Origin: Clostridium fungisolvens
GTDB lineage: Bacteria > Bacillota > Clostridia > Clostridiales > Clostridiaceae
Assembly: GCF_014193895.1 (NCBI RefSeq)
Contig: NZ_BLZR01000001.1
Coordinates: 3,906,001 to 3,970,000, forward strand
Length of the DNA: 64,000 nt
Direction: 5' to 3'
Below, in pieces: positions 35,067-44,373 of the stretch (positions are counted from its first letter, which is position 1; every line of letters starts with the position of its first letter). The position numbers and the translations under genes are program-made. Under the pieces are notes generated by a model that saw nothing but the letters and a program-made list of their open reading frames with translations, made no database searches and was not told where the DNA came from.

Positions 35067-37847
35067 TTAATATCTATTTTTACTATTATTAGTTATCTTA
35101 AAACTCTGCTCTAACCCCATTTGTCTGACTCTATCAAGCCAATCATAAATCATTGATTGGTTATATAACGAATTACCATCTTTATCTTTTACTTTTTCTA
35201 AAGCAATTCCCATCAAAGCATATTCATTTTCTAATAATGTATCAAAAACACCTTGATCATCAGTATTTATTGAAACAAACATTTGAGGATATTTTTCTGC
35301 TTTGTTTTCATCAATTTTTAATCCAAGATTGTACATATTCAGAATTGGATGTTTATCATATCTTTTGAAGGTACTTATTAAAACATTAGATGAGGGATTA
35401 CTTTCAATACCTATACCACACTCTCTAATACTCACTTGCATACATCTTTGAACCTCTTTTACTGCATATATCATATATGGTTCAATTTTAAATACCTCTT
35501 TTTTATATCCATTTGCTTTTACTTTTGCATCATAATGATATCTAACATATAATTCCTCTATAACTTTGTTATTACTAATAATATTGCCATTACTTCTTTT
35601 GGCACATCTATCCCAATAGCTTACACCTAGTCTCACAGTATTATTAACATAGTATTGTGGATTATCACCTCTTAATTTCCATGACTCCATATAAGTATCA
35701 ACAGGTATCACCGTTTTACTAGTTTCTGAATCCCCAGTAACTTGTGAATTATATTCAAATATGCCATCTTGCTTATCAGTATAAATCTCTATATAATATT
35801 TGTTGTAAATTGCAGTAAGCTTATCAATTATGTCAGAACAACTTTGAATATTAAAGTTTTTTATCTTTATTATTAACCACGCAATATTATCTAGTATCTC
35901 CTGTTTACTCAAGTAAACTCTATAGCATTTTTTTCGGTACCATTCCTGTACATCAATTCCTAAAGCAATAGCATGGCCCAATCTATCACCATGAGTTAAG
36001 TTTAAAAATGTTTTAGCCTCATCTATAGCTCTTAATCCATCAATAACATCCAAGAAATCTTCTCCAACATGATATGTAGCCCTAAGTTTAGAAATGCTTT
36101 TACCTTTAATAAATTGTCTTTGATAATCATTAATTGCTAAATGTCCTTTTAAAAACCTAAATACTTGTCCATAAACCTCTGGCCTAATATACAATTCATT
36201 TGAACATGCGTCTATTCCAAGTACTCTACTAGCTATTTCTTGATTTTCTTCTCTCATTTTATAAATAGCTATCCCCCAACTTTTTAATTGTTTTCTATAT
36301 TTATAATGTCTACATCTATTCAAAAAGTTAAGATCTTTTTCTGTTTTTATTTCTAAAGGATCCTTAATCTTTGGAAAATGAAATACATAAAAATAATTAT
36401 CAAGTAATTTTTTAACATCATTTTTTTCTTCTTTGTCAGCAAAAATTTCTCTCTCTGAAATTGAATATTCATTTTTGGGTTCATTCAAATTCTCATATTG
36501 TTTTCTCCAAAAATTATCTCCATCATTATAAATCTGATTACAAATTAATTTATCTGTATTTTTAATATTGGTTATATTTATCTGTTTCATCTCTGATGGA
36601 ATCACTCTAGCTTCAATTGATAAAACATTTTGATTTTTTATAGATGTCAAAATAGCTAAAGGCTCCACAGCATCTTTTAATATGGTATTATTCTTTAAAT
36701 ACCCCGTTTTTCTATCTTGATAATCCGCAAAGTTAGCGAAACCTACTCTATTATTTTGCTGAATAAGTTCACCTCTTACCTTGTTTTTAATTATAATATA
36801 CACATAGAACAAGTCAGCCTTCTTACTGAATTCTTTATCCCCATTATAAATTTTCTGAAAACACTTATACATAAAAGCTCTCTCGCCTTGAAATAATCTT
36901 GTAGCTTTATCCTGTGTTTTTATATCATTTGTAAGCGAATAATCCACTTTAACATAATTATTCTTATATCTTAAATCTGAGCCAAATATAAATTTTAATG
37001 TATTTATTTCAGACTGAATGTCACTTGAATAAACTGAGATAAACTCTTTATTGATTTCTCCATTTGAACTTATTATAGTTTTTAATATAGTCATCATTTC
37101 CCTTTGAGAATTTCCTTGTTTATTATCTTCAGATAATAACAAATCCTTATTAATCTCCATAAATAAAATAGTTCTAATAAGAGCTGCAATGACTATAGAA
37201 TCTTCTATATTAATGATACCCTCTAAGTCCTTTTCAAGCCTATTACTCTCCCCATCTAGCTTACACAACTTCCTATTACTAATATCATTCATTAGTGCTA
37301 CCCAGCTTAATTTAAAATTTGGAGCAGAACCTTTAAGATGAAAATGATTCTCTGCCATTCCATTGGAAAGCATATTGTGTAACCTAATATTATTACTTTT
37401 AATTATAGTGTCCCAATCAAAATATTCCCTTTTTACGTGCATTAACAAATCCTTAAAAGCCAAGAAAGAAGTTATAAGCAAATCCTGATCTAACTTGAGT
37501 GATACCATTCTCCATTTTAGCAAATCTTTATATGTGCATTTCACATTATTTCCATGATTCTCGAGCATTTTTTCCGAATAATTTATAAGTAAATTAAAAG
37601 CTGATTTACCAAAATCATGACCTTGAACATTTTTTTGAAGGGCATCTTCAGTGATATAATAAATATTTTCCACATCATCTTTTGAATATTGGGCATCTAT
37701 TTGCTGACATAAATCCATAAAAACATTTTTATTCAAACTTCCATAGTTATTACCCTTAAAGTTATCAAATCTAAAGTAGTTTGCTAGTATCCTATATGGA
37801 TTTTGTTCTTTAAATATTGCAATTAGAGGTGTTTTTAATATATCCAT
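35067..37847 (-). CDS. rdrB: RADAR adenosine deaminase subunit RdrB
   Basis: 926 aa, far longer than housekeeping adenosine deaminases but normal for RdrB. Active-site set in order: HFH at 168-170 (two zinc His), YHVGEDF with His593 and catalytic Glu596, RLGHA with His625, IESNPSSNV near 818, and INTDDQGVF with zinc Asp863. In the known RADAR system RdrB shells assemble with RdrA and convert A to I in RNA or ATP pools, halting phage growth. Starts 10 bp after rdrA with AGGTGG as ribosome site. Large inserts between the first and second metal motifs are family-typical. Assignment rests on motifs plus the adjacent ATPase. Confidence 0.9.
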   Translation of the reverse strand: MDILKTPLIAIFKEQNPYRILANYFRFDNFKGNNYGSLNKNVFMDLCQQIDAQYSKDDVENIYYITEDALQKNVQGHDFGKSAFNLLINYSEKMLENHGNNVKCTYKDLLKWRMVSLKLDQDLLITSFLAFKDLLMHVKREYFDWDTIIKSNNIRLHNMLSNGMAENHFHLKGSAPNFKLSWVALMNDISNRKLCKLDGESNRLEKDLEGIINIEDSIVIAALIRTILFMEINKDLLLSEDNKQGNSQREMMTILKTIISSNGEINKEFISVYSSDIQSEINTLKFIFGSDLRYKNNYVKVDYSLTNDIKTQDKATRLFQGERAFMYKCFQKIYNGDKEFSKKADLFYVYIIIKNKVRGELIQQNNRVGFANFADYQDRKTGYLKNNTILKDAVEPLAILTSIKNQNVLSIEARVIPSEMKQINITNIKNTDKLICNQIYNDGDNFWRKQYENLNEPKNEYSISEREIFADKEEKNDVKKLLDNYFYVFHFPKIKDPLEIKTEKDLNFLNRCRHYKYRKQLKSWGIAIYKMREENQEIASRVLGIDACSNELYIRPEVYGQVFRFLKGHLAINDYQRQFIKGKSISKLRATYHVGEDFLDVIDGLRAIDEAKTFLNLTHGDRLGHAIALGIDVQEWYRKKCYRVYLSKQEILDNIAWLIIKIKNFNIQSCSDIIDKLTAIYNKYYIEIYTDKQDGIFEYNSQVTGDSETSKTVIPVDTYMESWKLRGDNPQYYVNNTVRLGVSYWDRCAKRSNGNIISNNKVIEELYVRYHYDAKVKANGYKKEVFKIEPYMIYAVKEVQRCMQVSIRECGIGIESNPSSNVLISTFKRYDKHPILNMYNLGLKIDENKAEKYPQMFVSINTDDQGVFDTLLENEYALMGIALEKVKDKDGNSLYNQSMIYDWLDRVRQMGLEQSFKITNNSKNRY

Positions 37848-37857
37848 TTTACACCAC

Positions 37858-40659
37858 CTACTTTTTTAGTTCTATTATCATATTATCTATTTCTTGTATA
37901 CTATCATTAATTATATAGTCAATCCTAGCTTTCTCTTTTTCTTCATTCATATCCTGTTTACGTATATCTACTATACCTAATAACTTCTCAAATAACTTAT
38001 TAATATCTTTGATATTTAATATAGGAATTTCATTATTTAGTATTGTAATCTGAGTCGTATAATTTTTTTTGATTGTGGACTCAAACTGTGAGAATGTATC
38101 CTTCGTTGTCTTATTAAGTTCATTATACTTTTTCTGTAAGTCCCTAAGGTATTTTTTCAATCTATTAAACTTATCTACTTGAGGCTTTTTTTCTTCTTCT
38201 GTATATTGATTTTTTATAACAGTTGGTCTTTTTATAATAATATTATTTGTTATAAATTCTAAATCAATTTTTTTACTTTGTACTTTATCAGATATTGGAT
38301 TAGTTATTTCAATATGTTTAAGGACATCTAGTAGCTCAGAAAATTTATCTTCCACTATTTTATATACTTCATCAATAATTGCTCCAGAATTGTCTTTCTT
38401 GTCAAACCTAGCTTTATGTAATTTTTTATTTATTTCCTTTAGTGCTTTCATATAAAAATCTATATTCAAAAATAAAATATAATTATCGTTTTCTAAATAA
38501 TGATTCCATTTTTCAACATCTTCTGATATTATTTCTTTATCAATTGATAAGTTTAATTTTTCATAGATATCATCATTTACTCCTAAAATGCTTAAAGGCT
38601 TAAAATAAAATTTAATTAAATCATTTTTTTCATCAACTGTATTAGACTGATTACTATAAAGTTTTGCTAATTTTTGAGTGCTCTGCTCTGTATATTGAGG
38701 CTCTAGCAATGAGTAATACATATTAATTTTTTGTATAATTTCCTCGTACTCTGCTTTATCTGACCATGTATTTATTTCTTTTATTGTGATTAATTCGTTC
38801 TTATATCTATAAAATTTATTTCCATCAAGTTCTTCTACACTTTCCATATCAATATATCCCTTAACATATTCCGGTAATTCAGACTTATTTGAAATTGAAT
38901 ACTTCAAACTATTTAAATTAAAGCCATGAATTTCAACATCAACCTCAAGTTTATTGGCATGCTTGTTACGAACAAATTCAAAATATTTGCCAACTACATC
39001 TTTACCTACAATATGTACAAGTTCTTCGGATCCAATATAAAGTTCAGTTATTAATCTAATTGAATATACTGCCTTTAGCAATTCTAAGAATTGCTTTTCC
39101 TCATGTAAAATAGCACTATCTTCATATAGTTTCATCCATGATACTACATCTCCAAGTGAAACGCTCTCATCTATTACATTTCTTCGAAGTTTATGTAGTT
39201 CATTTAAATAATTTAATATATGATTATCAACATTCTTATTTGTATTATATAATTTTGTATTTAAATGTAATAATATACTCTTATTAATATGTTGAATTGG
39301 ACATTTTAATAAATCTTCAAGAAAACTTATCATATCATGATTATTGATTTTATCAATTATCATGATATGAAAATATTGGCTTATAGCTTTTAAATTATGT
39401 ACAATGCTATCATTATTTATAATGCCCCCATAATATGGTTCTACATTTTGAAAAGTTGAAAATAAGAATATTAAATCTACAAGGCCCCTTAAATTCTTAG
39501 GTATTATAGCAGTATAATGATTTTTTGTTACTATACTATATCTTAAATATTTATAAAAATTTTTGATAATAAATATTTCTATAGACCCATTTTCTTTATA
39601 ATCAAAATTATCCAAATGAACTTCTATTTTTGCATCACTAGCATATACGTTTGGCATATATATCCGCTTATTGTATGGAATAGTCTTCTCTAAATACTTA
39701 TTAGTCTTATTATTCAATTCCTCATCTAAGGATTTTGTCAAATATTCCTGCTCCTGTTCTTGGTCTTGTTTTCTCTTTTCAGTAATTTCATCAACGTTTT
39801 TATAATAATTACATAAAACCTTTAAATCATTTATATTCTTTTGCTTTACAACCTCTTCCAACTGTTCAAATTTTACTGCCATCATTATTATAACTGAAGG
39901 AATAATTAAATATTTTCTTATATCTTCAATCATTTTTTCTCCAGCAGCTATATTCATGTCCAAATCATCAATAGTAATTATTAAAAAACTCATATTCACA
40001 TAATCTTTATCTTCTTGCATATATTCAAGATATGAACTCACTAATTTTGTCATATCGCTTTTTAGAGATATTGCCGTTGATAGATCCATTAAAACCTCAA
40101 GACTATCTGAATTTTCATTAAACATATTATTCCTGTCTTTATTTAATGCTCTTAAATCTTTATATACAATCTCAAATTTTTTAACAAGCTCTTGCTTTTT
40201 AATGTAATCCTGACTTTCTTTATCTTTGAACTTTTTAAACATTTCAGCTACAACAATTTCAATAATGGAATCTTTATCATTAAAAACAGAAGGATCTATT
40301 GTATCTAACCCACAAAATTTATATTTAGCTATATTATTATAATTTTCTTGCAACACATTATCTTGCTTTATTTTACTTATACCATTTAATTGATCTAAAC
40401 TATTCTTAAAACTTATCATTGCTGACGTTTTGCCAGATCCTCTTTCTCCTACAAAAGAAATGATATTGTTAAAGTCATCTTCTTTATTTTTAGAATTTTT
40501 ACAACTAGATGATCTAATTTTATCGTTACTCTCAATTATATCAATTAAAGATTTTGTAGCTTTATAATAAACATCAGAAAAGAATGAATCTTCAAATTCA
40601 TCTAGCTTTTCAATTTTAATTTTATATACGCAATTTTTATCTATCTTCAGAGTTTTCAA
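37858..40659 (-). CDS. rdrA: RADAR P-loop ATPase subunit RdrA
   Basis: 933 aa. Walker A FVGERGSGKTSA (70-80), Walker B FLIITIDDLD (225-234), with KAP/STAND-like surroundings; a long helical C-terminal region ends in coiled coil (residues ~780-933, Lys/Glu-rich). In RADAR, RdrA assembles into a ring, senses phage and docks on RdrB. The start is TTG 40659; its Shine-Dalgarno AAGGAGG overlaps the last codons of the upstream gene, 6 bp away, so translation is coupled. Lys/Asn content is high as in other genes of the island. Confidence 0.9.
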   Translation of the reverse strand: MKTLKIDKNCVYKIKIEKLDEFEDSFFSDVYYKATKSLIDIIESNDKIRSSSCKNSKNKEDDFNNIISFVGERGSGKTSAMISFKNSLDQLNGISKIKQDNVLQENYNNIAKYKFCGLDTIDPSVFNDKDSIIEIVVAEMFKKFKDKESQDYIKKQELVKKFEIVYKDLRALNKDRNNMFNENSDSLEVLMDLSTAISLKSDMTKLVSSYLEYMQEDKDYVNMSFLIITIDDLDMNIAAGEKMIEDIRKYLIIPSVIIMMAVKFEQLEEVVKQKNINDLKVLCNYYKNVDEITEKRKQDQEQEQEYLTKSLDEELNNKTNKYLEKTIPYNKRIYMPNVYASDAKIEVHLDNFDYKENGSIEIFIIKNFYKYLRYSIVTKNHYTAIIPKNLRGLVDLIFLFSTFQNVEPYYGGIINNDSIVHNLKAISQYFHIMIIDKINNHDMISFLEDLLKCPIQHINKSILLHLNTKLYNTNKNVDNHILNYLNELHKLRRNVIDESVSLGDVVSWMKLYEDSAILHEEKQFLELLKAVYSIRLITELYIGSEELVHIVGKDVVGKYFEFVRNKHANKLEVDVEIHGFNLNSLKYSISNKSELPEYVKGYIDMESVEELDGNKFYRYKNELITIKEINTWSDKAEYEEIIQKINMYYSLLEPQYTEQSTQKLAKLYSNQSNTVDEKNDLIKFYFKPLSILGVNDDIYEKLNLSIDKEIISEDVEKWNHYLENDNYILFLNIDFYMKALKEINKKLHKARFDKKDNSGAIIDEVYKIVEDKFSELLDVLKHIEITNPISDKVQSKKIDLEFITNNIIIKRPTVIKNQYTEEEKKPQVDKFNRLKKYLRDLQKKYNELNKTTKDTFSQFESTIKKNYTTQITILNNEIPILNIKDINKLFEKLLGIVDIRKQDMNEEKEKARIDYIINDSIQEIDNMIIELKK

Positions 40660-40665
40660 AGCTTA

Positions 40666-41130
40666 TTAAGCCTCCTTATAAACTATCTCTATTTTATTAC
40701 AGTCGAAATAATTTTTCATTTTTTCTATAACATCATCTTTATCTACACTAAATTTAATTTGAAGTTTATTAATCTTATAAATTGTAAAATATTCATCTAG
40801 TAGATCCTGAATTGATTGTCTAATTGAAACAACCTCACTTAACTCAAGCAATAACTCTAGATTATCGTCAAATTTTTTATATAAATCTTTGATATCTATT
40901 ACTTGATATCTTATACATTTTATCACCCTTTCAAATTTAGAAATAATATCCTTCTGTTCATAGTCAAGCTCCTTACTTGATAAATCTTCCTTATATTTCT
41001 TAAACATACTTGCGATTATTTTTTGTAATATGTATAAATCATGATTTTCTTCATCTGAAATCATCTTATCTTCTATTTCAATTTCAATCATCTCATTACC
41101 GTTGCTCTTATAATTACTACATGTCCCCAT
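40666..41130 (-). CDS. Small RdrA-segment paralogue upstream of rdrA
   Basis: 154 aa. By eye it aligns with RdrA residues ~110-250: MFKKYKEDL vs MFKKFKDKE, KFERVIKCIR vs KFEIVYKDLR, and LELLLELSEVVSIRQSIQDL vs LEVLMDLSTAISLKSDMTKL. It has no Walker A, and the Walker B position is degenerate (IKFSVDKDDVIEKM). So it is a stand-alone copy of the helical segment between the two Walker motifs. AAAGGAAG precedes ATG 41130 and the gene is coupled to rdrA. It may cap, inhibit or tune the RdrA ring, or be a relic of duplication; a third RADAR gene of this type is unknown to me. Confidence 0.8.
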   Translation of the reverse strand: MGTCSNYKSNGNEMIEIEIEDKMISDEENHDLYILQKIIASMFKKYKEDLSSKELDYEQKDIISKFERVIKCIRYQVIDIKDLYKKFDDNLELLLELSEVVSIRQSIQDLLDEYFTIYKINKLQIKFSVDKDDVIEKMKNYFDCNKIEIVYKEA

Positions 41131-41378
41131 TTATTATACTTCCTTTCTTATTAGCCATAATGTAGATTGAAGTCAAAATTCCTTATTAACTTCCCATTAT
41201 AGACATAATGAGCTTATCCAGAAATATAATAATATTTATCTTCATAAATTAATAAAATTATATTTCTTGCTCACTTGCCATCTAATTCCATTATACTACA
41301 AATTGAAACTTAATTCCTTATTATTCCTTATATTCCATGTTAACTTATTGTATAATAACTAATTCTAAAACTACATTT

Positions 41379-41561
41379 AGCTTGTCCACTTCGCTAAACA
41401 CCCTCTTTTGTGAAAATGACATAGGACAGGCAACTCTTAAGCAGTTATCTAAGGTCAACGCCAGTCCTATTTACAAGCAAGCTTTTAAGCATTCCTCTGT
41501 GGTCCTTGCTTGTACACTTCACAAAAGAACGTTTAGCGGCTACGCCCAAATGGACAAGCAT
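41379..41561 (+). repeat. MITE-like element, copy 1 (inverted partner at 53.5 kb)
   Basis: 183 bp. Ends are themselves inverted: AGCTTGTCCACTTCGCTAAA at the left, and the right end reads CGTTTAGCGGCTACGCCCAA then ATGGACAAGCAT. The reverse complement of 53419-53600 matches along the whole length, including ATGACATAGGACAGGC and TTTACAAGC. No coding capacity that I trust. Confidence 0.8.
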
Positions 41562-41714
41562 ATGTACTATAGGTACAGATGATACTGCGACTCCCCTACC
41601 AGTCTCATTTGTTCTTTAATTTTTTTTGCTTTCCCTCCCGTTCCTCCTACTAACTTAATATGATATAAGATGCTGAAGGCATATTCTAATAACTTCAATT
41701 TCTTATAAACAAAA

Positions 41715-41805
41715 TCAGCAAAAGGAGAAGCCATACTAGCAGCAATGCATGTCCATTTATCAAGTACAAGCATTGCTTAGCTGGTCCAGCTTCTCCTATT
41801 GCTGA
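41715..41805. repeat. Long imperfect hairpin
   Basis: TCAGCAAAAGGAGAAGC (41715-41731) pairs with GCTTCTCCTATTGCTGA (41789-41805); inside it CTAGCAGCAATGC pairs with GCATTGCTTAG. About 27 paired positions in total. No T-run, so not a simple terminator; structured RNA or a miniature element. Confidence 0.6.
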
Positions 41806-41845
41806 CACATATTAAACTTTATATTTTCATTTAAGCCAAATAGGA

Positions 41846-41938
41846 AAGTTTGTACAAGCTTCAATAGCCTTTGATAATCTCTTTTAAGCACTACTCACTG
41901 GTCCGATTATTATAGGCTCCAAAAGCTTGCACAAACTC
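41846..41938. repeat. Terminal inverted repeat element
   Basis: AAGTTTGTACAAGCTT (41846-41861) faces AAGCTTGCACAAACT (41923-41937), enclosing ~60 bp. The tip GTACAAGCTT also occurs at the ends of the 183-bp elements, suggesting one family of miniature elements. Confidence 0.6.
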
Positions 41939-41962
41939 TTTTAATATCATCCTTTATCTTGC

Positions 41963-42373
41963 TCAGAATGACTGAAGATGTTTAAATTTTAAAACTTTAA
42001 TTTCACTTGAATCTATACTTATTGTTATACGATCAATACCTACTGAATTATGAGGACCAGTGTATGGCATTATCTCAATTTCCATGATGAAATAAGATGT
42101 TCTATCTCAGTTAGGTCTTTCTATGCTTATTATTTTATTAGCCCATGGAGCTACTAGATAATGAGTTCCATAGTATTTTTCAACTGCACTATCTATATAA
42201 GGACTAAGCATTGCCATGATAATGTCATTATATAAAACCTCCTTTGATTCTTCTTGTAAATTATAATTATATTTTTCTACTAGATTTATTTGCTCAGAGG
42301 CACTAGCAGTAAAATAAGAAGGTACGCATAGAAGAGTTGGCATAAAGAATATTATTAATAAGAACTTTTTCAT
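41963..42373 (-). pseudogene. DUF3888-type secreted protein with in-frame TGA
   Basis: ATG 42373 (AAAGGAAAG upstream) opens a signal peptide then ILYNDIIMAMLSPYIDSAVEKYYG-like DUF3888 sequence (cut here for length), down to ISIERPN. A TGA at 42107-42109 interrupts, and the same frame continues directly with DRTSYFIMEIEIMPYTGPHN to a stop at 41963. The second half is the conserved TGPHN segment of DUF3888, so a single nonsense codon splits an otherwise whole ~136-codon gene. Readthrough is possible but unsupported. Only the first 88 residues would normally be made. Confidence 0.8.
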
Positions 42374-42645
42374 TAAAATCACTTTCCTTTCTGATGAGAT
42401 TAATATATTTTTAGTAATAAGGATATTTGTATACTCAATAGTAATTGCTACTTCTAAAGCAGAAGTTATTCACATTCCTCTTAATTAGATAACAATTTTC
42501 CAAAGAACTGTTTTTTTCTTTCTCAAATAATTAAGCCCTCATAAGCTACAATTAAAATCGAATCATATAAGGGCTTGTTTAATAGCAACCGATATTATCT
42601 ATTTATATTACGGCACTTACTTATATAATATATATTTAAAACGTT

Positions 42646-43347
42646 CTATTTGATTAAAATTTTCTGCCCTACATAGATAATGTCATCATTAGCAATATTA
42701 TTCAGTGAAGCTATTTTTTCAATTGTAGTTCCATATCTTTTAGATATTGAACATAATGTATCTCCTCTTGCTACTGTATAATAATTAACTTGCTCAGTAG
42801 GCCCATTATGTCCTGATACATTCAGCTCAAATGCCCTACATATACCTTTAAATATTGCCTCTGCCATATTCTCTGGATTATAATTATTCATGTCAATAGG
42901 ACTATCACAAAAAGCACATTCTATAAGTATTGCAGACATATTAGTGTTTTTTAGTACAAACAAATCATTTCTTGCTTTTACTCCCCTATTAGTAAGTCCT
43001 AACTTTGCAATCTCAGGTAGTATTATTTTAGCAGCTTCTTCAGCTCTTCCTCCTGGAATACATAATATCTCCGATCCATGACCTCCAGTACATAGATTAT
43101 GATGAATAGAAATAAAGAAATCAGCATTGTTATTATTTGCAGCTTCAACTCTTTGATTTAGAGAGTCATAAAGACTAGTTGCACTCCTTGGAGTACAGTT
43201 AATAACAGTCAAGCCTGCAGCTCTGCATTTTTCTATAAGCTTTATTCCTACTTCATAATTAAGCTCATTTTCTGATCTTATACCTACTGCTCCCCCATCA
43301 AATTGAACATTGTGGCCTATATCTATAGCTAGTTTTGATATTTTCAT
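42646..43347 (-). CDS. N-acetylmuramoyl-L-alanine amidase with LysM, endolysin-like
   Basis: 233 aa. Residues 1-175 are Amidase_3: AIDIGHN with zinc His, ENELNYE with zinc Glu, SIHHNLC with the second His and LIECAFCD with catalytic Glu. Residues 188-233 are one LysM (YTVARGDTLCSISKRYGTTI). There is no signal peptide, unlike the lipoprotein amidase at 16.2 kb, so release would need a holin or lysis, as for phage endolysins. It is divergent from the sigma-factor gene, with a perfect palindrome of GGCATATAT boxes between them; AAAGGAGG precedes ATG 43347. Confidence 0.92.
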   Translation of the reverse strand: MKISKLAIDIGHNVQFDGGAVGIRSENELNYEVGIKLIEKCRAAGLTVINCTPRSATSLYDSLNQRVEAANNNNADFFISIHHNLCTGGHGSEILCIPGGRAEEAAKIILPEIAKLGLTNRGVKARNDLFVLKNTNMSAILIECAFCDSPIDMNNYNPENMAEAIFKGICRAFELNVSGHNGPTEQVNYYTVARGDTLCSISKRYGTTIEKIASLNNIANDDIIYVGQKILIK

Positions 43348-43371
43348 GAATATCTACCTCCTTTTCCTTAG

Positions 43372-43393
43372 ATATATGCCGACTGGCATATAT
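43372..43393. promoter_or_regulatory. Palindromic GGCATATAT box pair between amidase and sigma factor
   Basis: ATATATGCC-GACT-GGCATATAT, a 9-bp perfect inverted repeat centred in the 68-bp divergent gap. Each half gives a GGCATATA octamer pointing at one gene, the same octamer found before the YvrJ, DUF1659 and neighbouring units at 56.8-57.9 kb. Likely sigma-specific promoter element or operator. Confidence 0.6.
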
Positions 43394-43415
43394 TTTAGTT
43401 AAGAGGTGATATTTT

Positions 43416-44006
43416 ATGGATTATAAACATATTGAAAATCTAGTACTGCTTTGTAAGGCAGATAATGAAGAGGCTAAAGAAACATTAGTTTCAGAGTTTA
43501 ACCCTTTTATAATAAATCTATGTAAGAAGTCTTTTGTAAGTGGATATGAATTTGAAGATATAAGAAATGAATGCTATAAAACCTTATTTAATTGCATAAA
43601 GCTTTATCAACCTGAAAAACATAGGTTTGTGGCTTACTCTACTAATGCCATTAAGAATTCAGTAAATTGTCTTATAAGAAAATCTGTAAGGAGACAGAAA
43701 ACTGATGGTTCTAAGGTAGTAATGTTAGATACTACCTTGGAAAACATAACTTGTTACGATTTGATTTCTGCTGAGGATATCATTTACCGCAATCAAGTAA
43801 AATCTCATGTAAACTCTATTATTAATACTCTAACTCAAGAAGAGAAAGAGCTTATAAGATATATTTTCTTTAAAGGTTACTCTATGAAAAAGTACTCTGA
43901 TTTTAAGATGATTCCTTATTTCAAGGTAGTTGATTTGAAAACTAATATACTTAATAAACTCAAGCTCGCCTTTAGAGTAGAAAAGCAACATATACTCATA
44001 AATTAG
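43416..44006 (+). CDS. Alternative sigma factor, TcdR/UviA-like
   Basis: 196 aa. Residues 15-95 match sigma region 2 (EDIRNECYKTLFNCIKLYQP, FVAYSTNAIKNSVNCLI); residues 135-190 match region 4 (LTQEEKELIRYIFFKGYSMKK). The size and layout resemble group 5 clostridial sigma factors such as TcdR, BotR and UviA, which drive toxin or bacteriocin genes, or plasmid/prophage sigma factors. The gene is divergent from an endolysin-like amidase and AAGAGGTG precedes ATG 43416. I infer it drives the GGCATATA-bearing units. A strong hairpin terminator follows. Confidence 0.85.
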   Translation: MDYKHIENLVLLCKADNEEAKETLVSEFNPFIINLCKKSFVSGYEFEDIRNECYKTLFNCIKLYQPEKHRFVAYSTNAIKNSVNCLIRKSVRRQKTDGSKVVMLDTTLENITCYDLISAEDIIYRNQVKSHVNSIINTLTQEEKELIRYIFFKGYSMKKYSDFKMIPYFKVVDLKTNILNKLKLAFRVEKQHILIN

Positions 44007-44073
44007 GTCATTGCTCCACAAACTCTCTTCAAGTATAATTTAAAGAAACATCTTATAGCCATACCAAAAATGT

Positions 44074-44115
44074 AATGAGACATAGGTTTTACTATTAAAA
44101 CTTATGTCTCATTTT
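44074..44115 (+). terminator. Terminator after sigma-factor gene
   Basis: AATGAGACATA-G-GTTTTA (44074-44091) pairs with TAAAAC-T-TATGTCTCATT, a ~17-bp stem with a 4-nt loop followed by TTAATT. Its 3' arm runs into the duplicated hsdR end. Confidence 0.85.
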
Positions 44116-44163
44116 AATTCCTTAAATATAACCTCAGCCATCATGTCCATGATAAAATTCATT
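44109..44163 (-). pseudogene. Duplicated 3' end of hsdR
   Basis: Minus-strand frame NFIMDMMAEVIFKELK then TGA (44109-44111) repeats the C-terminus of HsdR at 45958 (KFIMDMMAEVIFKELKG). DNA matches in about 46 of 49 positions. With the intact hsdR end it brackets the two CBASS genes as a direct repeat. Confidence 0.8.
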
Positions 44164-44373
44164 ATTATCTTAGCAAAACCTATTATCTCATGTTTCTACT
44201 CACATAATTAGATAAGTTTTTAATATTCTTTTCTTTTTTATTTATTATTAAGCTATACTTACATTATTCGATAATAGTATACTTAACGATTGCTATACTA
44301 TATCTATTGATTCATTAATCTTTTAGCCAAAGTATATTATCATAAATTAAAATAATAACTACAATCCAATAAA

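Noticed and set aside
39654..39661. GGCATATA within rdrA
   Set aside because: Inside a coding region; by base composition two or three chance copies are expected in the window, so it is not counted with the intergenic boxes.
41337..41582. 81-codon plus frame
   Set aside because: It lies wholly over the 183-bp repeat, whose other copy does not keep the frame; no ribosome site.
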